DNA of 64,000 bases from Gallaecimonas sp045291545 (lineage in GTDB: Bacteria; Pseudomonadota; Gammaproteobacteria; Enterobacterales; Gallaecimonadaceae), in contig NZ_CP149514.1 in NCBI RefSeq assembly GCF_045291545.1, positions 1,860,001 through 1,924,000 of the forward strand, given 5' to 3'. The position numbers were made by a program, and so were the translations under genes. Positions 24,082 to 32,879 of the stretch are shown here, in pieces; within the stretch, counting starts at the first letter, position 1, and each line of letters opens with the position of its first letter. Below the pieces are notes generated by a model that saw only the letters and a list, made by a program, of their open reading frames with translations, was not told where the DNA came from and searched no databases.

Positions 24082-25011
24082 ATGACGCCTTCATTACTCT
24101 GCTTGCTGGATCAAGAAGACAGCGCTTCCTTACCGTGGGCACTACCGGCCCTGAAGGCGTTAAGTCAGCGATGGCAGCTGCAGGTGCTTTGCCCGCCGGA
24201 ACAAGCCGGGTTTCTTGATGCCCTCCCCTGGCTAACCACCCCGGTACTCAGTGCCGCATCACCCTGGCACTGGCCGGCTCTGCTGGCCACCCTGAGGCGC
24301 CAGCACTATCAGCAGTTATGGGATCTCAGCCCCGGACCATTACCGCCCTGGCGGCAACTGCTGCCCATGCTGCTCAAAGCCGACCACAAGCTGCTCCTGG
24401 CTGACAGTTCACCGTTTCGTGGCCCCAGCCGCCTACCCTGGCATGCACAGCACCATCTAGGTGAACGTTTCAGCCAGGCCCTGGCAACCCAGGCGCTTAG
24501 TCCCGATCACCACTGGTTGCCAACGGGAACAGAGCAACCACTGTTTGCCGCCATCGCCGAGCGGCCCATCCTGGCAGTCAATTTACTGGATGACGACGGC
24601 CTGGTATTCATGCCGCTGGCAGAACGATTCCGTGAGGTGCTGGCCGGGGTTGCGAAGGTCGCCGTGGTGTTATTGCACCCCAAGCCACGGCAACTGGATG
24701 ACGTGCAGTCGCCCCGACTATTTGCCATTGACGAAGATGCCCCGCCGCTACTGGCCTGGCAGGTACTGGCCCGGGCGCAAAGCCTGTTCGGTGTGGATTC
24801 GGCCTGGGTGCAGCGAGCAGCGGTGCTGGGTACACCACAACTGGCCCTGTTTCCCGAAGATCAGGGCTATATTGAGCGTTGGCACCCGAACGACTTTAAT
24901 GCCGTGATCTGGCGCCTGGCCGCCGGCGAGGGGTTGCCACTAAAAGATCTGCTGGCAAAACTGCGAAAGCTGCAGCGCACAATGGCCGAACCTACACTCA
25001 ACCTGATTTAG
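24082..25011 (+). CDS. Glycosyltransferase family 9-like protein
   Basis: 309 residues. The C-terminal part, SLFGVDSAWVQRAAVLGTPQLALF then WHP, resembles the nucleotide-sugar-binding end of heptosyltransferase (GT9) proteins, where D-T/S-x-x-x-H-x-A is usual. Here the His position is Gln, so activity is uncertain. The N-terminal half is poorly conserved. It could be a divergent LPS glycosyltransferase or an inactive relative. The ATG at 24082 has only a weak ribosome site (AAGGGA, 12 bases away). The 3' end overlaps the convergent DUF418 gene by 14 bp. No LPS genes are nearby. Confidence 0.6.
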   Translation: MTPSLLCLLDQEDSASLPWALPALKALSQRWQLQVLCPPEQAGFLDALPWLTTPVLSAASPWHWPALLATLRRQHYQQLWDLSPGPLPPWRQLLPMLLKADHKLLLADSSPFRGPSRLPWHAQHHLGERFSQALATQALSPDHHWLPTGTEQPLFAAIAERPILAVNLLDDDGLVFMPLAERFREVLAGVAKVAVVLLHPKPRQLDDVQSPRLFAIDEDAPPLLAWQVLARAQSLFGVDSAWVQRAAVLGTPQLALFPEDQGYIERWHPNDFNAVIWRLAAGEGLPLKDLLAKLRKLQRTMAEPTLNLI

Positions 25012-26038
25012 GCCGCCCGGCCAGGTTGCGCCACAGCGCTTCCATCGGCCCTTGCTGGTGGCGTTGCAAATACCAGGGCGACAGCGCAATCATCACCAGA
25101 GAGTACACCAGGGCGATAGCCAATAACGCCGGCCGGGACAACTGGTTATACAGGCCCGTGCTGTAAAACAGCGTGGTCATTACCACGCTTTGCAGCAGGT
25201 AGTGACTCAAAGCCAGCTTGCCGGCAGCCTGCAAGGGCCGCCAATACTGACCAAAGCGTAACACCAACCCCAGGTAACCCAGGCCCTGCAGCGGCGCAAA
25301 GATGAGCTGAATACCATAGCCAAGCAGTGGCCAGTCCCACAGACTAAACGCCGAGCCGATAATACCCAGCAGCACCATCAGTGGGCTGTAACGCTGCACC
25401 CAGGCCAGCAGATCCTCACGTTCAGCCAGCACCGACCCCAGCAGCATCAGGCCGCCGGTAAAAGGCAGGGTAAATAACGGCCAGGAAAATAGCGTCAGTG
25501 CCAACTCGGAGACCCGGTAATACAGCTGTGCCAAATAGCTGCCATGTTGGAAAATAGCCAACGGGGTGGTATCGATATGTTGGTCAGCGCCGCCAAGCGC
25601 CGTCATCAGGGTAAAACTGATGACCGCCAGCAGTACTAACAAGCCTCCGGCCCAGCTTCGGCCGCGAGCACTGCGTTCAATAAAGGGCAACACCACCATG
25701 GCCGTCAGCGCATAGGTCAGCAGAATGTCGCCATCCCAGATCATCACCGCATGCAATAAACCAATTACCGCCAGCCAACGTAAGCGACGAAACTGATAGC
25801 CACGCCCCAACCGGGCCAGCCAGCTCAGCCCCATACCAAACAGCAGCGACAGCAAACTGATAAAACGGCCATCAGCCAATAGGCTACTTAGCCACCAGGT
25901 CAGCTCATTAGCCATACCCGGCAGGCCTTCAGGCAGGTAACGGTAATCTGGCAGCAGGCCAAAGGACTGGATATTTATCAGCAGGATCCCGAAAATGGCC
26001 AGTCCCCTGGCACTGTCGATAGCGGGCAGTCGGTTCAT
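24998..26038 (-). CDS. DUF418 (YeiB-like) integral membrane protein
   Basis: 346 residues with about nine to ten membrane helices. The start, MNRLPAIDSARGLAIFGILLINI, and the C-terminal GKLALSHYLLQSVVMTTLFY are DUF418 signatures. These proteins share a fold with membrane acyltransferases, but no function is established. It is divergent from smrA with only 26 bp between the starts. Confidence 0.85.
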   Translation of the reverse strand: MNRLPAIDSARGLAIFGILLINIQSFGLLPDYRYLPEGLPGMANELTWWLSSLLADGRFISLLSLLFGMGLSWLARLGRGYQFRRLRWLAVIGLLHAVMIWDGDILLTYALTAMVVLPFIERSARGRSWAGGLLVLLAVISFTLMTALGGADQHIDTTPLAIFQHGSYLAQLYYRVSELALTLFSWPLFTLPFTGGLMLLGSVLAEREDLLAWVQRYSPLMVLLGIIGSAFSLWDWPLLGYGIQLIFAPLQGLGYLGLVLRFGQYWRPLQAAGKLALSHYLLQSVVMTTLFYSTGLYNQLSRPALLAIALVYSLVMIALSPWYLQRHQQGPMEALWRNLAGRPKSG

Positions 26039-26064
26039 TCACAGCCTAGTGTGTGGAGGTCAAG

Positions 26065-26646
26065 ATGCATGATGATGACAAAGCCTTGTTCGAAAAGGAA
26101 ATGCAAGGTGTCCGGCGCCTACCCAAGGCACAGCAAGTGGCCGTCAAACCCAGTCGTCTGACCGATAGCCGCAGTCTGGCGGCGCGCCGAGCGGCGGCCG
26201 AAACCGAACTGGCCGAAGACATCAACTATCTGGCCAGTGAAGCCGTAGAATTGGTGGACCCACATGATGTGCTGGCCTACAAGAAAGCCGGCGTGCAAGA
26301 CGGTGTTTTTAAACAGCTACGGCAAGGCAAATATGACATTCAGGGCACCCTCGACCTGCATAAAAAGCGCTTTGTACAGGCCCGCAGTGACGTGTTCGCT
26401 TTCATTCGCGACAGCCACCGCATTGGCTTAAGAACTGTACTGATCTCGCACGGGCGCGGTGAACACAGTAAACCGGTCCCCGCACTGCTAAAAAGTTACT
26501 GCGCGCAGTGGCTGGCACAGATGCCGGAAGTGCTGGCCTATCACAGCGCCCAGCGCCATCACGGCGCCACTGGTGCAGTCTATGTTTTGCTACGAAAAAA
26601 TGATGAACAAAAAAGGGAAAATTTCGAGCGCCACGCCAAACGCTAG
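26065..26646 (+). CDS. smrA: DNA endonuclease SmrA-like (Smr domain)
   Basis: 193 residues with an N-terminal DUF2027-like helical region and a C-terminal Smr domain. The domain starts at LDLHKKRFVQARSDVFAFI, contains LISHGRGEHSKPVPALLKSYCAQWL with the conserved HGRG, and ends near HHGATGAVYVLL. The Smr fold nicks branched or mismatched nucleic acid in related proteins. I chose the ATG at 26065 because GGAGGT lies four bases before it; the upstream GTG is covered by that site. Its 3' end overlaps slt by 4 bp. Confidence 0.88.
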   Translation: MHDDDKALFEKEMQGVRRLPKAQQVAVKPSRLTDSRSLAARRAAAETELAEDINYLASEAVELVDPHDVLAYKKAGVQDGVFKQLRQGKYDIQGTLDLHKKRFVQARSDVFAFIRDSHRIGLRTVLISHGRGEHSKPVPALLKSYCAQWLAQMPEVLAYHSAQRHHGATGAVYVLLRKNDEQKRENFERHAKR

Positions 26647-28517
26647 TAACGGTACAGACGTTCGTGGTGGCTCAGCATGGCAATATCATCATGCCCCAGA
26701 CGTCGCTGATAAATCACATTAAACGCCAGCACATTTTTGACATAACGGCGGGTTTCTTTGAAGGGGATGGCCTCAACAAAGGCATCAAACGGCAAGTCAT
26801 TTCCCACCCAGCGCTCCACCCGGTTCGGGCCGGCATTATAAGCTGCAGCCGCAAGAATGCGGTTACCGTTAAAGCGGGTCAGCATCTGCCGTAAATAGGC
26901 GGTTCCCAGGCGGATATTGGTTTGTGGTTGGTACAATGCATCCAGCGCCAGGGTTTCACCTAACGCCTTGGCGGTATGCCGGGCGGTAGCTGGCATTAAC
27001 TGCATCAGTCCACGCGCCCCAACCGCTGACAGCGCTTTGGGGTTCAGGGCACTTTCCTGGCGCGACAGTGCCATCGCGAAGCTCTTGGCCAACTGCTGGC
27101 GCTTGGCGTAGCGGTCAAACCACTTTTCAAATGCCAGCGGGAAACGCAGCTTGATCAGATCCCAGCCTTCACCGCGAATAGCCGCCGATACTGCCAGATA
27201 AGCAAAGCCTTGCTCGTTAGCCCAACCAGCCAACGCCTGACGCTGATGATCGGATAATTGCTGTAGCAGGTGGTGCCACTCAATTTGCGCCAACCGTGGT
27301 TCGTCAATGGTTTGCAGCGCCTGCACTCTTTTTAAAGCCGGGATCGCCCGCAGCCCGGAGGTCATCGGTGGTGGTGGCGCAGCATTAAGCACAAAGGGCT
27401 CACCCAACTTCTCGGCAGCCAGAAAGCCATAATAGGAGCGGTGCTGTGCCAGTTTGGCATAGCGTTGCTGGCGCGCTGCCGGGTTCGGATCAGTACGGGC
27501 CAGCCAGTATTGCCACTGCGGTTCATTTCGGGTCTGCTGATGCAACTGTTCCAGCCAGTGCCGTGCGTCCTCAAAGTCTCCCTGCGCCAGGGCAAAACGG
27601 ATACGCCGGGCAGTCAGCTGATCATCACGGTAAAATCCCACCGCCCGATCGCGCCAGGCCGTCGCATCGTTGTCGCTCACAGAATACAACCGCGGCACCA
27701 GAAAACGCGCCATGTGTCGGCGCTGCTGATAATCAAAAGCCATATTTTTGCGCGCCTGCATCCATACCCGATAGGCCTTCAGCGGCTGTTGTCGAGCCAG
27801 CTTTTGCACGGCCAGCATCACCAGTTGCCGTTGCATTGCGGCACTGGCCAGCTGCGGCATACTGTGAGCGACCTGCTCTGGCTGCTGATAGAGCGCCAGC
27901 AGTGTATTGGCTTGTTGGCGGGCGCGGCCATGCAAAGAACGCCCCAGATAACCCAGCAGAGCCCCATTCCCGGCGGCAAACGCCTTTTCCATGCGCGCTA
28001 AAACCACTTTGCTGGTCAAGCCGCCAGCCCGGCGCCAGGCAGTAAATAAAGGATCGCAGGCCTTGTCTTGCGACTGCCCCACCAAATACAACGCCTTGGC
28101 ACCTTGCCAGGCAATAGCCAATTGCCCCGCCGCTAGTTTGGCCCGGTAAAAATAACAGCGCTGGCGAGCACCGCGCGGTGGTATTGACTGTACGCTCAAC
28201 AGCGCCTGCCATTGCTGCTGACGGCCTGCCTTGTCAATAAAACGGCTCACCAGAAAGGCACCGAGTGGCGAGTCAGGGTAGCGACGTAAAAAGCCCCGCA
28301 CGGCTTTGTCGTCCAGTTCATCGAGGTGGGCTTTGAGTTGATAGTAATCCAGGTAACTGACTAGCGGGTGCTGGCCGAGGTGACGGCGCAAGGCTTGATA
28401 ACCGGCTTCATCTCCGGCCTGCTGGGCTGCACGGGCAGCAAGATAATCGCTGTCTGGGCTGGCCGCCTGGCTCCAGCCGCTTAACAAGAAAAGTAACAGC
28501 AGTGACAATCGCAACAT
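26643..28517 (-). CDS. slt: Soluble lytic murein transglycosylase Slt70
   Basis: A 624-residue periplasmic enzyme that cleaves peptidoglycan to anhydro-muropeptides. Signal peptide ~1-18 (LLSGWSQA), a superhelical U- and L-domain (~20-440), then the goose-lysozyme-like catalytic domain. The catalytic Glu is in SRQESALNPKALSAVGARGLMQL; AAAYNAGPNRV and IPFKETRRYVKNVL complete the signature. Start ATG at 28517; a GTG two codons earlier has a ribosome site too close. It follows msrA with 5 bp between the stop and the ATG. Confidence 0.96.
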   Translation of the reverse strand: MLRLSLLLLFLLSGWSQAASPDSDYLAARAAQQAGDEAGYQALRRHLGQHPLVSYLDYYQLKAHLDELDDKAVRGFLRRYPDSPLGAFLVSRFIDKAGRQQQWQALLSVQSIPPRGARQRCYFYRAKLAAGQLAIAWQGAKALYLVGQSQDKACDPLFTAWRRAGGLTSKVVLARMEKAFAAGNGALLGYLGRSLHGRARQQANTLLALYQQPEQVAHSMPQLASAAMQRQLVMLAVQKLARQQPLKAYRVWMQARKNMAFDYQQRRHMARFLVPRLYSVSDNDATAWRDRAVGFYRDDQLTARRIRFALAQGDFEDARHWLEQLHQQTRNEPQWQYWLARTDPNPAARQQRYAKLAQHRSYYGFLAAEKLGEPFVLNAAPPPPMTSGLRAIPALKRVQALQTIDEPRLAQIEWHHLLQQLSDHQRQALAGWANEQGFAYLAVSAAIRGEGWDLIKLRFPLAFEKWFDRYAKRQQLAKSFAMALSRQESALNPKALSAVGARGLMQLMPATARHTAKALGETLALDALYQPQTNIRLGTAYLRQMLTRFNGNRILAAAAYNAGPNRVERWVGNDLPFDAFVEAIPFKETRRYVKNVLAFNVIYQRRLGHDDIAMLSHHERLYRY

Positions 28518-28522
28518 GGCCA

Positions 28523-29038
28523 CTACTCCACACGCATAGTCAGTCCCAGCTTCTCCAGCTTAGGCTGGATCACATACTGGCAATAAGGCTGCTCTGCATG
28601 GTGCTCAAAATAATACTGATGAGCCGCTTCTGCTTCGTAAAAGTGCGTTAGCGGCGCCAGTTCTGTAACAATAGGCTGCGCATAATGCGGTTGTGCACGG
28701 CGTGTTGCCGCTTCGGCCTCAGCCCGCTGCGCGTCACTGCGAAAGAGAATTATCGAGCGGTATTGCGGCCCGACATCATGGCCCTGACGATTAAGGGTGG
28801 TTGGGTCATGAGCCAGGAAAAACAGGTCCAGTAAGCGGGCCAATGACACAATCGAGGGATTGAAGGTGAGGTTGACGACTTCGGCATGGCCACCAATACC
28901 TGCGCAGACCGTACGGTAATCAGGGTCAGCCAGGTGGCCGCCAGCGTAACCGGAGCATACCTCACCAACACCTGTAATTCGCCGGAAGATCGCCTCCAGA
29001 CACCAGAAACATCCGCCGCCAAGGGTGAGCTGTTCCAT
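28523..29038 (-). CDS. msrA: Peptide methionine (S)-S-oxide reductase MsrA
   Basis: A 171-residue reductase that repairs oxidised methionine. The catalytic Cys is in LGGGCFWCLEAIFRR. The conserved GYAGG, HAEVV and AEAAHQYYFEHH stretches are present. Start at 29038 because AGGAGG stands six bases upstream; an in-frame ATG six codons earlier is disfavoured. Cotranscription with slt is likely from the 5-bp gap. Confidence 0.96.
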   Translation of the reverse strand: MEQLTLGGGCFWCLEAIFRRITGVGEVCSGYAGGHLADPDYRTVCAGIGGHAEVVNLTFNPSIVSLARLLDLFFLAHDPTTLNRQGHDVGPQYRSIILFRSDAQRAEAEAATRRAQPHYAQPIVTELAPLTHFYEAEAAHQYYFEHHAEQPYCQYVIQPKLEKLGLTMRVE

Positions 29039-29147
29039 TGTTGGCCTCCTGAGCACTAACTGATTGCCTGCTACTCATAGTGTCCCGAACAGGGCCAATT
29101 TGCCAGCGGCACAACCATTAAAAGGCTATTTACTCAGCAGTCTGTAG

Positions 29148-29393
29148 TTACCAGCATAAATACAGGCCCAACAGCCAGAGGATCCAGGGCAATGGAGGGG
29201 CGAACAACAGACGCTCCCAGCTTGCCTGACAGCGCCAGCCCACGGCATGGACGGCATTTAAAGCAATACTGAAGAGCATCAAAGAAAGGCCGCCGTGGCC
29301 TGGGGCTTCGCCCAGCACCACGCGGCTCCAAATGAAGGCCACACCTGCAACGCAGAGTGCGGCCGAAAGCAGACGCCACTTAGGATTCATCAT
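29148..29393 (-). CDS. ybgE: Cyd operon protein YbgE
   Basis: An 81-residue membrane protein with two to three helices (MMNPKWRLLSAALCVAGVAF, GLSLMLFSIALNAVHAVGW, PWILWLLGLYLCW). Position as the last gene of cydABX and the N-terminal pattern fit the Cyd_oper_YbgE family (E. coli 97 residues). The role is unknown, though it travels with cytochrome bd. The ATGATG start overlaps the cydX end by 14 bp, so it is coupled. Confidence 0.8.
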   Translation of the reverse strand: MMNPKWRLLSAALCVAGVAFIWSRVVLGEAPGHGGLSLMLFSIALNAVHAVGWRCQASWERLLFAPPLPWILWLLGLYLCW

Positions 29394-29487
29394 CCTGAGA
29401 GTACTCTTTGGCTTCAAGCCACATGGCGTTGATGATACCGAAGGAACACGCCAGCAGCACACCAAGGATCCAAGCGAAATACCACAT
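29380..29487 (-). CDS. cydX: Cytochrome bd oxidase small subunit CydX
   Basis: A 35-residue single-helix subunit that stabilises the heme-containing CydAB core: MWYFAWILGVLLACSFGIIN then AMWLEAKEYSQDDES. The N-terminal WYFAWILG and the following Glu-rich tail are characteristic of CydX. GGAG lies seven bases before its ATG, and it starts 12 bases after the cydB stop. Confidence 0.95.
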   Translation of the reverse strand: MWYFAWILGVLLACSFGIINAMWLEAKEYSQDDES

Positions 29488-29498
29488 AAGTTTTCTCC

Positions 29499-30638
29499 TT
29501 AATAACTGCCTACAGAGTTACGTTCGATGTGTTCAGCGGTTACCCGGCCCCACAGTTTGTAATAGCACCAGAAGGTGTAAGACAACACTATGGGTACGAA
29601 TACCACGGCAACCCCAAACATGATACCCAGGGTTTTGTGGCTGGACACCACGTCCCACATGGTCAGGCTGTCATTGGGTACCAGGCTTGATGGCATCACA
29701 AACGGGAACATACTGCCACCAGCGGTCATGATGATGCCGGCAATGGCCAGGGAGGAAAAGAAGAAGGCCCAGCCGGCTTTCTGCTTGCCTGCCAGCAGCA
29801 CGCTCAGCAGCGCGCCGACAATACCGACAATCGGCGCCAGCCACAGCAGCGGGAAGGCATTGTAGTTAGCCAGCCAGGCACCACTTTGCACAGCCACACT
29901 CTTATCGGTGGTGATATTCAGTGCACTGTTGACGTCGCCAATACGCTCGATGACGTAACCGTCAATGCCCCAGCTCAGCCACAGGCCAGCCAGCACGAAG
30001 GTAACAATGGTTACCAGACCGGCAATCATCGATGCCTTGCGGGCACGGCTATTGACGTTACCTTCAGTACGCAGCTGCAAGTAGTTGGCGCCGTGCATCA
30101 TCAACATCGACACACTGACCAGGCCACAGACAATGGCAAAGGGGTTCAGCAACTGGAAGAAATTACCTTCGTAGTAGGAATACATCAGGTTATCCAGCTT
30201 GAACGGTACCCCTTGCAGCAGGTTACCAAAGGCCACACCAAACACCAGGGCCGGTACAAAAGAGCCGGCAAACAGCCCCCAGTCCCAGGCGGTGCGCCAG
30301 CGCGGATCTTTGACCTTGGAGCGGTATTCAAAACCGACCGGCCGGAAGAACAGCGCAAACAGCACCAGCAGCATGGCCCAGTAGAAGCCAGAGAAGGCCA
30401 CCGCATAAACCACCGGCCAGGCGGCGAAGATGGCGCCACCCGCGGTGATGAACCACACCTGGTTACCGTCCCAGTGTGGGCCCAGGGCATTGATGGTAAT
30501 ACGACGCTCACTGTCATTTTTGCCGACGAAGGGCAGCAAGGCACCTGCCCCCATGTCAAAGCCGTCGGTAATGGCGAAGCCAATCAGCAGCACGCCGATC
30601 AACACCCACCAGATCAATTTCAAGACTTCATAATCCAT
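29499..30638 (-). CDS. cydB: Cytochrome bd ubiquinol oxidase subunit II
   Basis: A 379-residue integral membrane subunit, the same length as E. coli CydB. It starts MDYEVLKLIWWVLIGVLLIGFAI. TDGFDMGAGALLPFVGKND is the conserved region near TM1-2, and HWDGNQVWFITAGGAIFAAWP is also diagnostic. Two bases separate it from cydA. With CydA it forms the high-affinity quinol oxidase used at low oxygen. Confidence 0.97.
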   Translation of the reverse strand: MDYEVLKLIWWVLIGVLLIGFAITDGFDMGAGALLPFVGKNDSERRITINALGPHWDGNQVWFITAGGAIFAAWPVVYAVAFSGFYWAMLLVLFALFFRPVGFEYRSKVKDPRWRTAWDWGLFAGSFVPALVFGVAFGNLLQGVPFKLDNLMYSYYEGNFFQLLNPFAIVCGLVSVSMLMMHGANYLQLRTEGNVNSRARKASMIAGLVTIVTFVLAGLWLSWGIDGYVIERIGDVNSALNITTDKSVAVQSGAWLANYNAFPLLWLAPIVGIVGALLSVLLAGKQKAGWAFFFSSLAIAGIIMTAGGSMFPFVMPSSLVPNDSLTMWDVVSSHKTLGIMFGVAVVFVPIVLSYTFWCYYKLWGRVTAEHIERNSVGSY

Positions 30639-30640
30639 GA

Positions 30641-32203
30641 TCAGGCCTCCTGAGGCTGAGTTTCGAAGTGGTAGCGGCCAGTTTCCAGCACACTCGGACC
30701 ACGACGGGCATAGCGGATCATCAGGTACATTTCCGCAATCAGCAGCAAGGTATAGAAGAAGATAAATCCAGCCAGACTGCCCATCAGATCACCCTTAGAC
30801 AGGGTCGAGACAGACAGGTGTGTCGGCAGCACTTCTGCAATAGACCAAGGCTGACGGCCATACTCGGCAACAAACCAGCCCATTTCACAGCTCAGCCACG
30901 GTGCCGGCAGTGCGAACAGCGCCAGTTTCATCAGCCAGCGTTTTTCACCGATACGGTGGCGGGCACTCTCATAGAAAGCCATGGCGAAGATGAACAGCAT
31001 CAAGAAGCCCAGGAACACCATGATCCGGAAAGTCCAGAACATCGGCGCCACTTTCGGGATAGAGGTATCCACGGCTTTTTGAATATCCGCATCGGTAGCG
31101 TTAACCACATCCGGGGCATAGCGCTTGACCAGCAGGCCATAGCCAAGATCTTTCTCAAGAGACTTGAATTGCGCCCGGTTAGCTGGCGTGTCCTGGCCGT
31201 TTTTCAGTTTTTCCAGAACCTCATAAGCCAGAATACCGTTACGGATCCGCTTGGCGTGCTCCTGCTTGAGCTCCTTGATACCGGTAATGGTCTGATCGGT
31301 CGAGCGCGTCGCAATCAGGCCCAGTACGTAAGGGATCTTAACGGCATAGTCGGTGCGTTCTTCTTTTTGGTTAGGGAAACCAAACAAGGTGAACGCCGCC
31401 GGTGCCGGTTGGGTTTCCCATTCGGCCTCGATAGCTGCCAGCTTGGCTTTTTGTACATCCCCCACTTCGTAGCCAGACTCATCACCCAGCACGATAACGG
31501 ACATGACGGAAGCCAGACCGAAGGACGCAGCGATGGCAAAAGAACGCTTGGCAAAGGGAATGTCACGGCCCTTGAGCAGGAAGAAGCTGGAAATGGCCAG
31601 CACAAACATCGCACCAGTGGTATAGCCCGCTGATACGGTGTGTACGAATTTCACCTGCGCGACCGGGTTGAAGAGCAGCTCAGTAAATGAGGACATCTCC
31701 ATACGCATGGTTTCGAAGTTGAAATGGGCCCCAACCGGGTTTTGCATCCAGCCGTTGGCAATCAAGATCCACAAGGCTGACAGGTTGGAGCCAATGGCTA
31801 CCAGCCAGGTCACCATCAAGTGCTGCACTTTCGACAAGCGCTCCCAGCCAAAGAAGAACAGACCGATGAAGGTGGACTCCAGGAAGAACGCCATCAAGCC
31901 TTCAATGGCCAAGGGCGCACCGAAAATGTCACCCACGTAGTGCGAGTAGTAAGCCCAGTTGGTACCAAACTGAAACTCCATGGTGATACCGGTGGTAACA
32001 CCCAGAGCAAAGTTAATACCGAACAGCTTACCCCAATACTTGACCATATCCCGGTAGATCTGTTTGCCGGTCATGACATAGACCGACTCCATGATCGCCA
32101 GCATAAAGGACAAGCCCAACGTGAGTGGCACAAATAAAAAGTGGTATAGCGCTGTGATCGCAAACTGCAACCGCGACAAGTCAACGACTTCATCACTGAT
32201 CAT
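30641..32203 (-). CDS. cydA: Cytochrome bd ubiquinol oxidase subunit I
   Basis: 520 residues, the long-Q-loop form like E. coli (522). LSRLQFAITALYHFLFVPLTLG contains the heme b595 His. The Q loop spans about 250-385. GRQPWSIAEVLPT (~445) is the conserved segment near the quinol site. It carries three hemes and oxidises quinol. The start overlaps the end of cydP by 11 bp, so cydP-A-B-X-ybgE form one operon, most probably activated at low oxygen. Confidence 0.97.
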   Translation of the reverse strand: MISDEVVDLSRLQFAITALYHFLFVPLTLGLSFMLAIMESVYVMTGKQIYRDMVKYWGKLFGINFALGVTTGITMEFQFGTNWAYYSHYVGDIFGAPLAIEGLMAFFLESTFIGLFFFGWERLSKVQHLMVTWLVAIGSNLSALWILIANGWMQNPVGAHFNFETMRMEMSSFTELLFNPVAQVKFVHTVSAGYTTGAMFVLAISSFFLLKGRDIPFAKRSFAIAASFGLASVMSVIVLGDESGYEVGDVQKAKLAAIEAEWETQPAPAAFTLFGFPNQKEERTDYAVKIPYVLGLIATRSTDQTITGIKELKQEHAKRIRNGILAYEVLEKLKNGQDTPANRAQFKSLEKDLGYGLLVKRYAPDVVNATDADIQKAVDTSIPKVAPMFWTFRIMVFLGFLMLFIFAMAFYESARHRIGEKRWLMKLALFALPAPWLSCEMGWFVAEYGRQPWSIAEVLPTHLSVSTLSKGDLMGSLAGFIFFYTLLLIAEMYLMIRYARRGPSVLETGRYHFETQPQEA

Positions 32204-32381
32204 TGTCAGCCTCCTTGGACTGATGATTAGGGGAACCTAAGAGTTGGTTATCAATTGCCGTCTGACCCTGCTCAACATTGACGGCGTCACTGAAGAACAA
32301 TGCCTTGATGGTGAATATCAAGGCGAGTTTGATAGCCAGAATAGCGATGATTTCTTTTTTTAGAGAGGAGCCACGAAACAT
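32193..32381 (-). CDS. cydP: Putative cytochrome oxidase small subunit CydP
   Basis: A 62-residue protein with one membrane helix (LKKEIIAILAIKLALIFTIKALFF) and a polar tail. The basic residues before a helix with KLAL in it resemble the CydP small proteins found upstream of bd oxidases. GGAGGT lies eight bases before ATG 32381, and the 3' end overlaps cydA by 11 bp. Family naming is from memory of pattern and context; a function as an accessory subunit is inferred. Confidence 0.7.
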   Translation of the reverse strand: MFRGSSLKKEIIAILAIKLALIFTIKALFFSDAVNVEQGQTAIDNQLLGSPNHQSKEADNDQ

Positions 32382-32879
32382 CAAAGCTGACCTCCGTTTC
32401 TGAGATTGAGTGGAGTATGGTCCTTTACCCTCAGAGGGTTCTTGATCTGACGCAATTTCTCCCGTCACAGCCGCCTTGCAATGATGCAAAGGCTCACAAT
32501 TCTTGCAGCCAATATGCTGATATTCGTGAAGAAATCTTGATTGAGAGTAGCCTAGTTTTTTCTAAAACAACAATTTTAAACACACCCCGGTGGCTCAGCT
32601 GCGAAAAATACCGAAGCGCGTCAAATCACAAATGTTACAAAAGAGTGAATCTATCGCGTGACATTTGTTTCAGGGCATTGTTTGATAATGTAACTGGCGA
32701 ATATTTCATCACTTCATGGTGGTGCTGCTGGTCGTTACCCCCTGGGTGACAAAACGGCAATCTGACGGCGTCCCCCAAAAGCAGGCCAAACCAGCTTGCC
32801 AGCCGTCAGTGTTGACCGCATTATTGCCTCCCCCTGCAGGAGCGCACGTGCTTTTATTCAACCAAGAAGGGTTTTCAAC
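32382..32879. other. Divergent intergenic region between cydP and the porin gene
   Basis: About 500 bases without a gene. It must carry the cyd promoter (minus) and the TorF promoter (plus). TTGATCTGACGCAA at 32442-32455 matches 8 of 10 defined FNR-box positions (TTGAT-N4-ATCAA) and is 61 bp from the cydP start. No convincing -35/-10 pair was found for either direction. Confidence 0.4.
32442..32455. promoter_or_regulatory. Weak FNR-like site upstream of cydP-cydABX
   Basis: TTGAT CTGA CGCAA has one perfect and one 3/5 half-site. FNR and ArcA control of cyd operons is established in relatives; here the match is only suggestive. Confidence 0.25.
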
